Counted from the first letter of the stretch, positions 1 to 13,500 are shown. The stretch is DNA of 64,000 nt from Bryopsis sp. KO-2023 (GCA_030272585.1 BSYQ01000008.1:5208001-5272000), one strand, 5' to 3'. Notes: a model not told the origin generated them from the letters alone. Program-made: numbers and translations.

Positions 1-615
1 TTTTCAACACGTTTCTCGATCACGTGCGTGAAACACACACACGCATTAGAGCTGCAGCGACGGATTATTGCTTCACCAAGACAAATAATTAACAGGAGAG
101 AAAATCAAGCCACCTCCCTCAATTCCTCCAGCAGAAAAACATACATAGGATTCTACGCATGTAATATTGATTGATTGATTGAGAAAAACATACATAGGAT
201 TTTTCCCAAGTTCCCAAGTTCTCCCTCTTACCCAAAATACAAGAAAAAAAGGCGGTGGGGGGGAAATCTAAGAATCGCACAGACCACCAGATTGAAAAAA
301 ACGTTGACCCCCCCTTTTCTTAAGTAAATCAAGTATCCACAGAGTTGAAAAAACTAAAAAATTAAAGAGCTCAATAATGGCCCAAGTAAAAAAAACTATG
401 TCAGATTCTTGTTTCCCCCCCTAAAAAATTACGGAACAGTCAGGAAAAAGACACACAAACACAAAATACCCTAATTTCTTTTGCCATAACCACACGTTCT
501 TTGTTTTTCTTTTCCTTTCCCTATGTTTGTGCATCGTCAATTTTTTTTTCTACTTCTTCCAGCAGTGATTGAAACAAAATGAGACTCCCCCCCAAATAAA
601 AGAAAATTAATCTAT

Positions 616-3561
616 TCATATACATATATTTTTAACAATAAACGATCGGCAGGGATAGAAGACCACATTTGTATGACTCTGGGCAAAAAAACACACACAC
701 ACACATATGCACCACGAATTGATGGAAACATTTGAGGGTTTTTCAAGCTGCTGCAAGTTTTCCAAAGGGTTCATCGTATCCCATTTCTTTGCCAGACCGT
801 CAATAGCGTTTCTCAGCTCGGCATCCTCGTGAATCACTTTTCTTAAAGCAGCCTTGTCAAATTTCCCCTCCGTCATGTGAATACGTGCCTCTTCCGCCAA
901 AACTTTTTCCGATGTGTTTTGAGAATCCTCGTGGCTGTCGGGTGCATTCTTAATATCATGCTTTTTACCCGACACCCTTTGAATATTATACTCACCTGCA
1001 ACCTAAATGCCAGCAAAACAATAAAAATAAATAAATAAATGAACCAACCAACAAAACCAACCAAAAAAAAAAAATACAAGACATGCCAGGCCAGAAAAGA
1101 AAAAAACAAACAAACCAATGTACTTGGTTCAAACCAAGTTGATTCTTGATAATTACTACGAATTGTAAATAATTTTCAATTGAGGTTCAAGTACCACAGT
1201 CTTTTTCTTGAGTGAAATTTGGTGGTGCTGATCAAGAAAATGTCCTAGGCAAAATAGGAGGAAGCAGTTCACCTCCAGCATTTTTTCCATCGGCACATTT
1301 TTTCTGGATATGTTGATGGTTTCAAACACCCTCTCCAAGGTTCCTTCGTAATCCTTCTGCAGATCTTCGTATCGGATGTTTATGGCTGCAGTTCGATTTT
1401 TCAAATCTCTGTAGTTCCTGGCTGCTCGGAACGCTTCATCACCACTGTTCACTAAGAATTCTGCTTGCAAGCCTTCCCTCACATCCAACTCTTGCAGCAC
1501 CTGAATTTAAATCTTTGAAACTTAGAGAAAAGAGCAGAAACAAGTTTTCTTTTCAAGTGTGTTACTACATCTGGGCTGAAACCCCCTACCTTGTGGTATG
1601 GAACTCCTTTGAAGCGTTCACGAATGTTTTCTGGTAGCAAGTGCGATTTTTCTTTCAGCAGCCACAGTTCCAGCCCCTGTTCAATATTTGCGCTTGCCAA
1701 TTCGCGATGGTACAAATACGCTGAAATAAGCATCTCCAATGGATTTCTTACGACATGCACAATTCCATGGCTCTGAATGTTTAAATAAAAAAAACAAAGA
1801 AAATATTACTACACGAACACAACGGTTTTTGATTGGTGGTGGAAGTGAATGAAATCAATCAAAAGGGGGTCTCAGTTCTTTCTCAAAATGGATGGCTGCA
1901 AAATAAAGAAAGGTGCGACTAAACTTTACTTTCCTTTTTCAAATCCTCTCTTGATTTGGATCAAAAGTAACTTCAGAGGGCTGAAAAGAAAAATACTACC
2001 AAATAAATGCTTTAAAAAAAAAAAATCCAAATAAATCTAATTCCAAAAAGAAATCTTTGAAATTTATTTCTTAAGCGAACAAATAAATAGGCAGAAAAAA
2101 ATGGAATACGAATGATAACATCCATAAATAATGTTACGTCCATTGATAATTCAATCAATCAATCAATCAATTGATACTTCCAGCCCACAGCAAACTAATC
2201 CATTTGTACGTTGTCTTCATTATCCAGCAGCTTGCATGCAGCCAGTCTGCATTCTGCATCAAATCGACCGCATTTCCACTCAGCAGAGCAGGTCTCATCA
2301 AATCCATGCGCAGACATTACAATCCTTCCATCGGACCCTTTTGCAGCCACATATTTCCGCACACGTTCAAATGTCGAATTGCCCAAAGGAATCACACCAG
2401 CAACCTGAGTGCAAACAAACTGTTGTTGGCATGACTCACTTTTTTTTTCCCACAGATGTGTCGTTTTATGTCGAAGGGCGAAAAAAAAAAAGAAAAATCA
2501 GTGTGGTACTTGTGACTAAAGAATAAGGTGCAGAATCTAATTCGATAAAACGTGGACCTAACGTCAACCCACAAAAAATTACATCCTTAAATTTGAATGG
2601 ATCAAATCCAGTCAAGCATGAACCACCAGGGTACATACTTGACTTCCCAAGACTGAAACTTGGTTTATTTACCAGCTGGAAATCCACCCCAACAAGAGGA
2701 CAAACAGTGGCCAGCACCAAGGAAAACACATGCGTTCCAGTTTTGTGGTGTGTGGTGACAAGTCCAATCATAGGTGGAAATTCCTTTTCCACCGGTACCT
2801 CCTCCAACATCGAAGCAGAACCCCTGCAGGGAAGACACCAATGCAAGCCTCTATCAGTCAAAATCTGAACTCCCATTCCAGTTGTATATATTATACACAA
2901 ATATACATATATGTATAGATATATGAATGCATGAATGTTACGTAACACGACGACCGTGTTACGTTCAAACCCCAACGGTCTAAAACATTTTTTATGGAAG
3001 ATCTTTGTTTCCTACTTGTCCGGCGCTTGTGCAACAACAGGGGGCCCTCTGGCTGTCGAATCAACTTCAGCAAAGCAAAAACCACAGTTTATCCAAAAAG
3101 TCTAGTTCAAGAAGAAACAGCTGTCAGTGCCATGCAAGCAATTGACAATTGCTTCAGAAAAAGGAAAAAAACATGACAACAAATGCCTCCAAATCGAAAC
3201 TATACACAGTGCAGAAATTTTAATAACAAATCCAGCTAGCAGCAAAGTTATCAAGTGCTTGTCAGGCCTTGCATACACACTCGTCCCATTTGCCTGAGAC
3301 GATGTTGCATCCTTTCCAGTTTCATTCCATGTGCAGACAAATTCCCACAACAGGAGCAGAATTTTCCCCCATTTTTTTGCAAAACGCAAACGAACCTCTC
3401 ATATTTTGCACCCCTGTCCCAGTAATGAAGGTGATGCTACTTGTTCTGTACGGATTGCCCAGATGTAATACCATCCCAACCAGGGCCAAGCTCAACAAAA
3501 TCGACAATGTCTTGAGGAAGCATACACCTCTGTTTCCATTGGGAGGAGTCTCCGTGTCCAT
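616..3561 (-). CDS. Membrane-anchored sulfotransferase, 6 exons
   Basis: PAPS-dependent sulfotransferase, probably a type II Golgi enzyme sulfating glycans or other secretory substrates. The first exon (3561-3452) starts MDTETPPNGN and carries one hydrophobic anchor (CFLKTLSILLSLALVGMVL). Exon 2823-2673 holds the 5'-phosphosulfate loop TTHHKTGTHVFS. Exon 2404-2210 follows. Exon 1772-1590 holds the 3'-phosphate motif VHVVRNPLEMLISAYLYH. Exon 1500-1273 carries the middle C-terminal part. The last exon (about 974-616) reads HMTEGKFDKAALRKVIHEDA, the usual sulfotransferase C-terminal pattern. Codon phases agree from exon 1 to exon 5, although the exon 1 donor (GTACAG) is weak. The exon 5 to exon 6 join does not keep frame with the splice sites I can see, so a small exon or another donor is missing. 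The substrate cannot be told. The extreme C-terminus runs through a CA repeat and is uncertain. Confidence 0.82.
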
Positions 3562-5499
3562 ATCCACGGAACAAACAGATCTGGAAGCTCCCTCGTCTGA
3601 AGTACAGTTACCTGCTAGTGTGGAAAACCGAAATCATATGTTCAGTACTGAGGGCCATGAAGGCATGTAAACAGTCTCGTCAAATTCATCTGTGTTTTTC
3701 GTCAAATTTAGAGAAGTCACATGATCAGGTTTTTTTCCCCCTCTTTCGAATCTAGTAGAAAAAACGAATGCTGTGTGCAAGCTCTTTTGAATTCGTGGGT
3801 ATCAATGTCCGCCGCCACTTCTCTAAAAGGTTGTTACCCGTAACAACTCGATGTGCAGCAGTATCTGGCCGCACTATCGATATGGATATCCCCTGGCCAG
3901 TTATATTCTGGATATCCCCTTCTTGGAGTTTTTTTCTTCTCCTCTTCGCACACGGACACCCACAAGCACCACTGTAACGATAAAACCCAAAACCTATTTG
4001 GGTTTGATTCACCGTTAATACCTGGCCACCGCTCAAATATTGCCCACTTCCAACCCCTGCACCTGATCGCCACTTCTGACAACGTTGTGAGCGTTCGGTG
4101 CTGCACACTTTGATGTAGCGTTTTGAGTGCCAACGAGGTTGTGGGGCACCACACTATCAAATCAAAACGAGGCCATCACCCTTTAAAAAACACAAATGGC
4201 AGTATACTGCCATTTGTACCAGTACTATAGTACCAGTGTTGGTAGTGAACTGAAGATGGTGGTCGACTCCAGTTATCCAATGTTTGACTGAAGTTATCCA
4301 GAAGTGGTGCACTCTTTGCCTCACTGAACACATTTCATCTACGAATCAGGAAAAAAATTTGCTGAATGCCATTGCTGTACCTAATTGGGTACTAATGCTT
4401 AGTCTACTTTTTTTTTAAACTGGATTTTTTAAATTGGGGGGGGGGGGGGGAAGCTATGTTACTTCAGTTTGGTTAACCTCATTATCTCTTGAGCAACCAG
4501 CCACACTCTGATTGATTCCGTTGGCAGGAGCAAAGATGGGTGCACTCATCATTGTGTTTCTTGTTCAGATTTCCAATCACCAAATTGTAAAGCCGTGAAA
4601 AAAAAATGAAAAATACTCTGCCTTACAAGTGCTCTATGTGTTCAAAATTAAAAAAAAAAAAAAAACAGCTGAAAAAAAGGGAAAACAAAAACACAAACCA
4701 GGACTGCAGCACAGACACCCACAGAAATGACACCCACTCGATTTCATATGGACTCAACAGCATCTTTCACAATATATATTTGACTTGTTTAGCTTTTACT
4801 TTTCTTTGTGAAACCCTCCATCTCCCCTCCCCACCCCACCCCCCAAAAAAAAAGAAAAAGAAGAAAGAAAACCGGCACTGGTGTAACTGAACACAATAAT
4901 TCTTCATGTATTTCCCCTTTCCGATCACCGATTTCTTTCAGTAAAAAAAGAAGAAAATACAAAAACAAATTGGCACACTTTTGAAGATGGATCTCTTGTT
5001 TTGAAGGAATAGAAACAGAAGGGAAAAATCACTGTGAAAAGTGGGGAAAAATAAAGACAGTCTGTGGACCATTGACCACAGCAAATGCACCCCATCAGCA
5101 AATGTTTTCTCAGAACAAGCAAAAAATATACATTATATATATCTGCATTTACATAATTTTTAGATATAAATGCGTCTCTACGTAGTTGTCGAAAAAAAAA
5201 AAAAGCATCTATCAAAACTTAAAACAGCAAAAAAAAAGAAAAAGAAACAACACAGATGATTGCATTGCTTTTTCCCCGACCCTTCTTTGTTCCTTTCCCT
5301 TTTCTTCTTACGAACCCCCCCCTCCCAAAATCCCAACTCCATTTTTAAACCCAAAACACGCATACACCACTAAAAAAAGAACGCAATTATATATTTAGAT
5401 ATAATCCCCCATTGAAATATTGCTCCCCCCCCTTTCCCACCCATCCTCTCCTTTTTTTTCCCCTTTTCTTTCCCTTTCATTTCTTTTTCTTTCCAACGA
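3562..5499. other. Spacer without a recognised gene
   Basis: This is AT-rich DNA with poly-A, poly-T, poly-C and poly-G tracts, including a G run near 4437-4451. It lies between the sulfotransferase start and the DPY30 stop. Short open frames at 3750-4160 on both strands resemble no family I know and have no convincing splice sites. Apart from the palindrome at 4192-4217 I see nothing to annotate. Confidence 0.6.
4192..4217. repeat. 26-bp perfect palindrome
   Basis: The half-site ACAAATGGCAGTA is followed directly by its exact reverse complement with no spacer. Just downstream lie further short self-complementary stretches (TACTATAGTA, with GTACCAG on each side). It lies upstream of the sulfotransferase start. 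It could be a cruciform-prone site, a dimeric protein-binding site or the trace of an excised foldback element. No function is assigned. Confidence 0.9.
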
Positions 5500-6207
5500 T
5501 CAATTTGGGGTTTGAGGTGGTGCTTTTTCCTCGTTCTCTTCATTAGCATTTTCCGGCTGCTTTTTGCTGGGGTTGTGTTTCAAAAGATAGGCTGCCAAAT
5601 ACTCCACAGCATCGGGGGGCCTCTCTCTGACTAAGCTCTGCATCCCTTGCATTAGGATTGGCACCACGGTGGACTCCAAATACTGTCTCACCGACAATGC
5701 TTGGGTGTTCACTTTCGCATGCACGTTTATTGCAGCCTTCTGAGCAGTTTTGGCCGCCTCTGGATTCTCGAACCCTTTTTTACCAATACGATCAAAAATA
5801 AGAATGGCTAAGTAAAAAAAAAAAAGATGGAGGGAAGGGAGAAAAAATTGTGGATGAACGAGACAGTTTGAAAGGGGAGGGGGGTCAGGGGGAAAAAAAT
5901 GGAGGAAAAAAAAACAAAAAAAATTACCTCCATGGACCATTGACTTATTATTTGCAACAAATTATTGCTCGAAAAGGGAGCAACATACGTGTTCGCTCAT
6001 TCGTGTATTACTAATGTGGGGAAAAATACCTGGTGGCTTTGGAGGGAAAGATGTGGGTTGAGGTGCTGCTGCATTGGGCATCGGCTGGGATGTCGGCGGA
6101 GTGGTCAAAGGAGCTTGGGGTGGAGGTGGGGTTACGGTGGTGGCTGGACCTGGGGGGTCTTCCACCATGGCTGACTGTTGATCAGGTGCTGCTGTCCCAT
6201 CAGCCAT
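5500..6207 (-). CDS. DPY30: DPY30 homologue, Dpy-30 motif protein, 2 exons
   Basis: Small docking subunit known from COMPASS/SET1-type H3K4 methyltransferase complexes. Dpy-30 motifs also serve as AKAP-type docking modules in cilia. Exon 1 (6207-6030) starts MADGTAAPDQQ and is a Pro/Thr-rich disordered tail. Exon 2 (5807-5500) holds the motif: a four-helix-bundle dimer pattern RQYLESTVVPILMQGMQSLV, then RERPPDAVEYLAAYLLKHNP, and an acidic tail ending QTPN. Both exons join at phase 1 and give 161 residues, longer than animal DPY30 (about 100) because of the N-terminal tail. A second Dpy-30 motif protein, adenylate kinase 7, lies 4.3 kb away. The strong match to the core motif supports DPY30 itself, but a radial-spoke paralogue cannot be excluded. 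Confidence 0.88.
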
Positions 6208-7609
6208 CGGACCTTGATTTCTGGAATGCCCACACAAAAATTCAAGGAAAAAAAAATCATCTGTATTGCACTGTGGCCGAAATTCAACTCAATCCCTCCA
6301 AAATGAGACGATTTGAGTCGATGCATGTACAGGTAGCTAGCCCAATGATGATTTTTTTTAATTGGAAGAAGATACATATTTTACAGCTCCACTGATCAAA
6401 TGATGATGCTAATAATAAATGGATGCAAGGAATATTCATACTCTTTTTCAGAATCGAAAACTGTGAAGGCAGAAATAAGTCAACACTCGATTTCGCTGAA
6501 TTCTATGTCGGAATCGTATGATCTTGAATGCACACGATGAGGTTTGAAGAGAGTGGTCAAACAACCCTGTTAAAAAAACACGACAGTCGGGAAAATGAAT
6601 TCCGCAAAAAAAAACCGCGACACGCACGCGTTCGACAATCCGTTTCGAGCGAAGCTTCCACTTGGATATCGGAGCAAGAAAAAGCTGACGACTGATGGGT
6701 TGGGAAAGAAAAGAAAGGGGGTCTATTTCATCAGCCATTCGTGCCCACCCGAGGTTCCCGAAAAAACCAAACGTTCGCGCGAGACGGACTCACACGGTTC
6801 GGCGATCTTTTTTCCCCGTTAAATATTTCTCTGGAGGCGAAATCGAACCTGTGCGTGGCGGGTCTTGTGAAGGCTCGTCGCGGGCGCGAAAATGAAACAA
6901 GGGGACATCAATCTGTGTCGACATCAACATTAAAAGAGGTTTTGAATTGCCCCCACAAATGATGCTGGATCGATAGGCACATTTGTTTTGATTATCATTT
7001 GATTTGATTAATTGGGGGGCAGCACAATCAAAAGCTGTGGGAGCATGATTATTATAATTTCTGGACTTGTTTATTGATTGATTCACAAACCCATGGTTGT
7101 GCTCTGCCACCACACAGATGTTGGAATTAGTTGGAAAACACCTCCAAAATATGACAGAAGGAAAAGAAGAACAACAACAATAATTACATATTGCCTGAGG
7201 GGCCACTTGCCCCTATCGCAATCAGTACAACAAGAAAAAAAAAGAAATAACACATCCTTGTGTGCTATTTTTCTGTAAGAATGGCCAAAACCAAGTACAC
7301 ACTCCAAATTCAGATGCCAAAACTAAAACAAAAAAACAACAACGACGAGCAGCGCAAAAAAATTATATAAAATAGAGGAAGCATCAATCCATTGTTGTTT
7401 CAGAACATCCTACCAAATGATGGACTAAAGTATTTTTCCTCAAGATACAGAACCATAACATGTTTTTCCATGGATAGCAAAAAACACCTTCTGCAATACC
7501 ACCCAGATTGGAACACCACCATGCCCAAAATGACAAACCCTCAGTCCATCAGAGAGATACTTCAAAAAAAAAAAACTCTGCCCAAAATCGAAATCAATGA
7601 ATGTCTGAC
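6208..7609. other. Spacer with a GC-richer block, likely promoter or UTR
   Basis: Upstream of DPY30 the DNA is AT-rich apart from a GC-richer, CpG-bearing stretch at about 6595-6900. That composition recurs in this window at 5' ends of genes (for example 16080-16340). It may hold the DPY30 promoter or an untranslated exon. Short open frames on both strands resemble no family. The stretch 6960-7600 shows nothing beyond low-complexity A/T tracts. Confidence 0.4.
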
Positions 7610-9702
7610 TTAGGCACCAGCTTCAATGGCTTCAGTGATCATTTTCAAGCGCTCGGTTGCATCCTTGAAATGGACTCTTCTGCCATGGCCAGGCAAAACA
7701 TGCAGGAAATCGTAGTCCAGCAATTTCCTGGTGCTCTCATACTGGGTTTTCGGGTCCGAACTGTAGCCCACGAAAACGCTGAGCTTCCCAGGATAACGCA
7801 ACGAATTGCCCATGTGATCCCCTTCGAAAAAATCCAAAAAAAGAGGGTGGTAAGTCAGGAAGCCCATATTTCTGAAATACGAATATTTTCCAGAAAAAGA
7901 AAAGAAAAAAACAATGGCACTCTTTGCTTGCCTGACATAAGACAGCTCCTTGACACAATACAATAGAAAAAGCTACATGCGTGCCTGCATTCAACAGTCG
8001 ATTGACAGTTTTCCGTATTCCAGGGGGGTCCTCCCCCCCAAATCAAAAATTGATTGCAAATGTTGGACATCGTACCGGCAAACATAGTTTTGGAGGGGGA
8101 GTGGAACATGCAAATGGATCCTGAGCTGTGGCCTGGCACAAGGATGAACTCTAAGTCTGTGGATCCATCATCGAGCGTCCAAGGCCCCTCCCCTTCCCAC
8201 TGCACTTCACAATCGATGGTTCCTTGCTGCTGGTTGACCTCTGTGTTGTGGATCAAGCGGGTTGCATTGAACTTCTTTGCCCATTTCGCATGGTCCCCAA
8301 CATCATCCCTGAACAGAACAAAAACAAAAGGGGGGCAATGGTTGAAATAGAAATACTTGGCCGTATCACCAAATATCACATCAACCCATCGAAACCGTAA
8401 AATTGCCGTCTGTTTTCTTGTTTCAAAAAATCTCTTTTAATCAGCTTGTGGAACATTGAAAGCGAAAAACATGCAGCGTTTGATTTTGACAGTGATGATC
8501 TTGCCATTGGCTGTTTTCTCAGCTCACTTGTGCGTCAAAAACATCCATTTCACCCCGCCCATTTCCTCCAGCTTTTTAGCGAGGGCAGGGTTGTATCTTG
8601 GGCTGTCAATCAGCACATTCCCCTCCGGTCTGACCAGGAAATACGACGTTCCCCCGAAGCTCTTTTCATCATGGAATCCACAATGGTAGACCCCCTCTGC
8701 TCCAGCCACCGGGATCGGGAAGGAGTCTTGCACTTGCTTGAGTTCACCCTTCTCTGGTTCCTGAGAATGGATTGAAAACCTGCAGCATTTCTGCTATTTT
8801 TAGTACTTTTCCTTTTTCAAATGACTGAAAGCATCATTTTCTGCTACTTTCAATACTTCCTGTTTTTCAAATGCAATCGAGTCTGAAAGCAATCAGTTCT
8901 GCAATTTTTTCACTTTAAAAAAATGCAGTGCATCGAGGCTGAAAGCCCTGAGACGCCCCTCCACCATACACATGACTGACATGGACCCTATGCTTGATGC
9001 TGTTATTATTACACTGTAGAGCAACAAAAAGCCCCCCAAAAACAACCCTACCACAATGCCTTGCAAGGATAACAAGTTCTGAATGGCATGATGAGGTGGA
9101 GTTTCCTTTGTTCAGACTTTAATGCAGCATGTCTGACCAAAAAATGGTGAACAGGGAAACTACAAGGAAGCTGCTGATTGAATCATTTGATGATATAACC
9201 AATCGGAAGGCTGCATTACGTTGGACACGACAACAGCGCTTGCATCGCGGCGATCCGCTGTTGGGGATTTTCGGGTTGATGGGTCACCGCCGACATATTG
9301 CCTTCTCGAGTAAACGTCTCTGGCGCCATCCACCGACATGTATCGCAATCTGCCCAAACATCATCCAACCGCAAGTCAAAACAATCGCATCCCCCCTCTA
9401 TGAAAATATTCAAACCTCAGACATCAATCTCAAGGATAGAATTGGCGGAAGGAGTGTTTCGTTCATCAGCGATTGCAATGCAGCAGTGGATCGGGGGTAA
9501 AGGCGATATCATGAGAAATATTGGCTGGCCTACCGATACAGGTGTGGTCCACGAAAAAGTTCCCCTCGACGTTTTCGGATCGAGGTGCACGAAGAGACTG
9601 CTTGTCGCCCACCGCAGCATGTGCTCGAACATTTCTGGCAGCGGAACGATGGGGCCTCGAGGTCAGATAATTCGCAGCGCCAGCGGCGGCTTTGGAGTGC
9701 AT
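7610..9702 (-). CDS. Ferredoxin-like [4Fe-4S] / metallo-beta-lactamase fusion, plastid type
   Basis: Matches a land-plant chloroplast family in which a single [4Fe-4S] ferredoxin domain precedes a metallo-beta-lactamase fold. The exact reaction is not known to me. Exon 9702-9534 starts MHSKAAAGAANYLTSRPHRS, an Arg/Ser/Ala-rich probable transit peptide, and ends NFFVDHTCI. Exon 9349-9220 continues DCDTCRWMAPETFTREG through LLSCPT, completing the C-x2-C-x2-C...C-P cluster. Exon 8760-8528 begins the MBL domain and ends MFLTH. Exon 8308-8076 opens with DDVGDHAKW, so the metal motif reads THKDDVGDH. It also carries the second metal His in PGHSSGS. Exon 7821-7610 gives GDHMG and LPGHGRR. The three MBL exons join in phase. 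The cluster exon ends at phase 2 while the next starts at phase 0, so a small exon in 8761-9219 is missing. An upstream TTG gives a longer frame, but the ATG at 9702 is preferred. Confidence 0.85.
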
Positions 9703-9956
9703 GTTTGCAGGATCCTTAGGAAGTCGAAGACGTTCCAAGCGGCAAGCAGAGAATGGCAATGCGCAGTTATGGATTCGGGGGGGACTTGTATGCGAAATGA
9801 AACCAGAGGTTTTCGATAGTGGATTTCAAATGTTGCAAAACTGAAACTCAGGGTTATGCGATCATCTGGGGGTGTTCCTGTTTCTGGCTGGCTGCCCTTC
9901 GTAATCCAATTGTCCGTCCTAATTATGATTCATGGCTCGAAATAAATCGTCAAGCT

Positions 9957-10020
9957 CCAACCAACCAACCAACCAACCAACCAACCAACCAACCAACCAA
10001 CCAAACAAACAAACAAACAT
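9957..10020. repeat. (AACC)n then (AAAC)n microsatellite
   Basis: About ten CCAA units are followed by four CAAA units. A degenerate CAAAC tract continues to about 10055. It lies between the divergent MBL fusion and adenylate kinase 7 genes, and is probably a plain microsatellite inside their shared 0.8 kb spacer. Confidence 0.95.
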
Positions 10021-10517
10021 CAAATTGGTTCAAACCAAACCAAACCAAACCAAATTACATCGTCAAGTTCAAGCTCTACTGAGTGGCAGCCACTCTGCCC
10101 ATCCAATCAACCAATATTGGATTAATCCTGCCCCCCTGGATGGGGCATCTTTTGATTCTGAAGATCTTTTCGAACAATCCTTTTTTGCATTTCCGTTTAA
10201 CAATTGTTTTTTAAAGACTATGCCGTTTTTCTGGGCTCCTTGTGAAAGCAGATTCTTGTTGTCTCGACTTGCATTTCAACAAAGTTCCCTCAAACTCTTG
10301 CTAAGATTTTTTCTTCGACCCAAAGCAACACGGTAGAAAATATGTTCATTTGTGCGATGGTGCTGGCAAGTGCCCATTCTTCCTAATTTGAAGTTTCGTC
10401 ACTCTTTCCCAAAGAGTGAGATACATTCTGACATTAGTCACCTCCATCCTTTGATTTCCTTGCATCAAAATAGAGTTCATCCCACAACTCAGAAAGTTGA
10501 ACCGATAGCGCCACGCT

Positions 10518-13500
10518 ATGCGCGCGTTTGTGTATCCATCGGATGACTTCACAGGACGAGCTATCAGCAAAAAACTGACGGTAAGGATATCTCCCAACAC
10601 GTGTGTTGGTCGCAAATTTTCTATGACGAGGCCAATAGATCGAAGACGGAAATGAACAAATTCTCTGATCATCGCCTTTTTTTTCGTATCTGGACGGTTA
10701 GGTGCCAATTTTTTTTCTCCTTTTCCATCAAATCGTTCTTTCATGAACAAATCATTGACACAACCAATCGATTGATTTATTATGATGACTAATTTTCAAA
10801 AAATTTCGTTTTTTTTTAGGATGAAGGTTTCGAGGTGGTTGGAGAAACACCATGCACAAAAGAAAACGAGTCGAAGCACTGCCAGGTAAGGATTCTAAAA
10901 ATGTCGAAAGAGAAAATATGATTCCAAATGACTGGATCAAAACAGATATTTAACAGATATACAATATAAATCGATTAGGTGCATGGAAAAAATGCACCTT
11001 AGAACAAAGACGTTGCACCGATTTTTCGATCTGCTGTCTTGATTTTTCGACATGCAGAGCTTCGACACCAAGGGCCTTTCTGAGGATCAATTGGATGTGG
11101 TGGCTCGGTCGGATGTTGTGATTTTTTCTATTTATGGGAACGAGACTGCTTCTAAGGAAGCTGTAACACACCTGGCCAATTTGGTGAGTCCTTTAAACCT
11201 TGAATACAATGAACAATTCTGGCCACCTACATGGCCAAAATATGCACCGTCTGTATTGAAAATTCTTTGGATGGTAATTAGCTTTTTTGGGGGGGGAAGG
11301 GTGCTCTAACGCTCTACTGTAGACCTATTTTCAATATTTGGCAAAGCAAAACTCTGTCCCTCCATGCCCACATATTGTGGCAAAATATTTCAATCAATGA
11401 TTCAAATTCAAACATCTCGATTATTGTTTTTGATCAGAATCGCACCTCGTCCTTGATTCCTCGATTGCATTTTCATCGAATGTGGTGTCTATTTAATTCT
11501 GGATATGTATTGCCTGACTCATGCGTTGTGTGGAAATCGAATGTGGTGTCTTGGTTTTTCTGGATGGGGTGATTTGTCATGCAGGATGATGGAAGCAAGC
11601 ATGTTTTCATTGGGATTTCGACTCCAATGACATGGGCAAGGACAGTGGTCCCCAGTGTGGAGCCCAGATCAGATGAGCTCAAAGAGGAGGATTTCAACGG
11701 AATCGCACTGACAGACAAGGATGCGGTCCGAAGGTAGACCAAAAAAAAAATGAAAAAAAATGAAAAAATAGATCGTATGCTGAAGTGTGACCACCCTGTT
11801 GTTCCAGCATCCAAGGAGAAAATAACCCTGACATGAGACTTAAAACCTGCTTGATTTTACGATAATTCAAGTGTCATTTTGTTTGTGGTTGTATTTAGCT
11901 ATATTCTAGAAAGGCAAACCTTCGTGTTTTCTATTCAGGACGCCGGCTGCATCGGCACGTGTAACATTAGAGGTTGAGAATTTGATTTTACGATCCAACA
12001 AGCCCAATTTAAGAGCCCATGTGGTTTGTCCTGGAATCCTGTATGGCAATGGAGAATGTGATGAAGGCTTTCACACCTTGTGGAAATCTGGATGGGAAGC
12101 TACCCAGAAGCTGGAGGTCCTGGGATCAGGTAATCTTAGCAGCAGAATAGGGGGGTGCCCTTGTTTCTTTTTCTTGCATGGGGGTGGATCAGAGCGATAT
12201 GAAAGGAAAGTCAACCATGAACCAAGCAGCTTTTTGTCACACATATAGTTTTAGTAAGGGAGGGCTGAGGCCTTGTGGTGTATTTTTCGCTGTGGATATA
12301 AACAGATCGATATTTTGGATTGGTATGATGTCAAGCATCTTGGTGAAAGGCTCAGGAAGACAGCATTATTGCCCGTGAAATCGATTGGAAAAACCTCAAT
12401 CCTTGATGTTTTGGTTCGTTTGGTCATTTTGTTTTTTGATTGGCCAAAGGTGAGAACATTATACCGACGATCCACGTTGGAGATTTGGTCAGCTACGTTG
12501 ATTTTCTGGCGAAAAATGACCCTGAGATGGGGTATCTGCTCGCTGTGGATGGAGGCTATGCTGCTCAACAGGCCATTGTGGAAGGGATCTCCAATTCATT
12601 AGGAGCTGGGGAAATTGGGTAATCAAGAATAGAATGAAACTATGAAAACCATGATTTCCGCCAGAACCCTTGAAATAAATCAAAAAGAAACATTGACAAT
12701 GCACGTGTCAAATTTGATAGCTTGGATTGAATGAGTAAGGCTCTTTTCTGCAGCCATCCAGTCTACATTGGGTTGCTAGGGATAGGAGGATGTTCATCTC
12801 AGTTTTCAAAGGCTTGGTAATACGACTGACTAATTCTCTTTCCTTTTTTTGATGTAATCGATGTGTTTGCTCAGCAACATTGCCGACAAGGAGCTCTTTT
12901 TCCGGAAAGGGGTGCAGCAATTGATCATCCACCTCCCCATGCAACCATCCATACCAGAGCAAATCATGTTCAAATCTCCTGGGCTCATCCCATCACTCCA
13001 AGCTGTCGAAAAAGAGTACCTGGAATCACGAAACCTCACGCCTTTGAAGATATTAGTGATGGGACCACCTATGGCAGGGAAATCGAAACTCTGCTGCACC
13101 TTGGCGGCCAGATATGAGTTGAAACACATCGATGCACGGGAGATTTTGCAAGCGAATGCTGAGGACGAAGACGTACAAAGGGAGCTGTCAGGAAAAGGAG
13201 GGCGGGTTTCCGATCAAACGATGGCCAAGCTGTGTCGGTTGATGTTGCAGGGTCTACCTGTGCGGAATCGGGTATGGGCGTATTCTCAAATGTGTGATTC
13301 TTGTTGGGGTGAGCGACCTCAGGCTTTGCGTTTTCCAGTGGCTGGGGTCAGTCGCATCGCCGCCAACAGCAAGGAAAATACGCAACGGTTGAGGTCGAGA
13401 GTGTCGACTTGCTCGTAGGGGTACATCCTGGATGGCTGGCCGAAAACGATGGAGCAAGCCCAAGCGCTCTTCACCACGTTCCGACCGATGACGCCAGAAG

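Noticed and set aside
873-1118. Alternative last exon of the sulfotransferase in phase with exon 5 (VSIIFKGCRVKS)
   Set aside because: The frame with HMTEGKFDKAALRK fits the sulfotransferase C-terminus far better, even though the join is unresolved.
6448-6738. Minus-strand frame starting MADEIDPLSFLSQP
   Set aside because: No family resemblance, no following exon with matching phase, and it sits in a promoter-like GC block.
9957-10055. CRISPR-like or telomere repeat
   Set aside because: It is a plain 4-bp microsatellite with no spacers, in a eukaryotic intergenic region.
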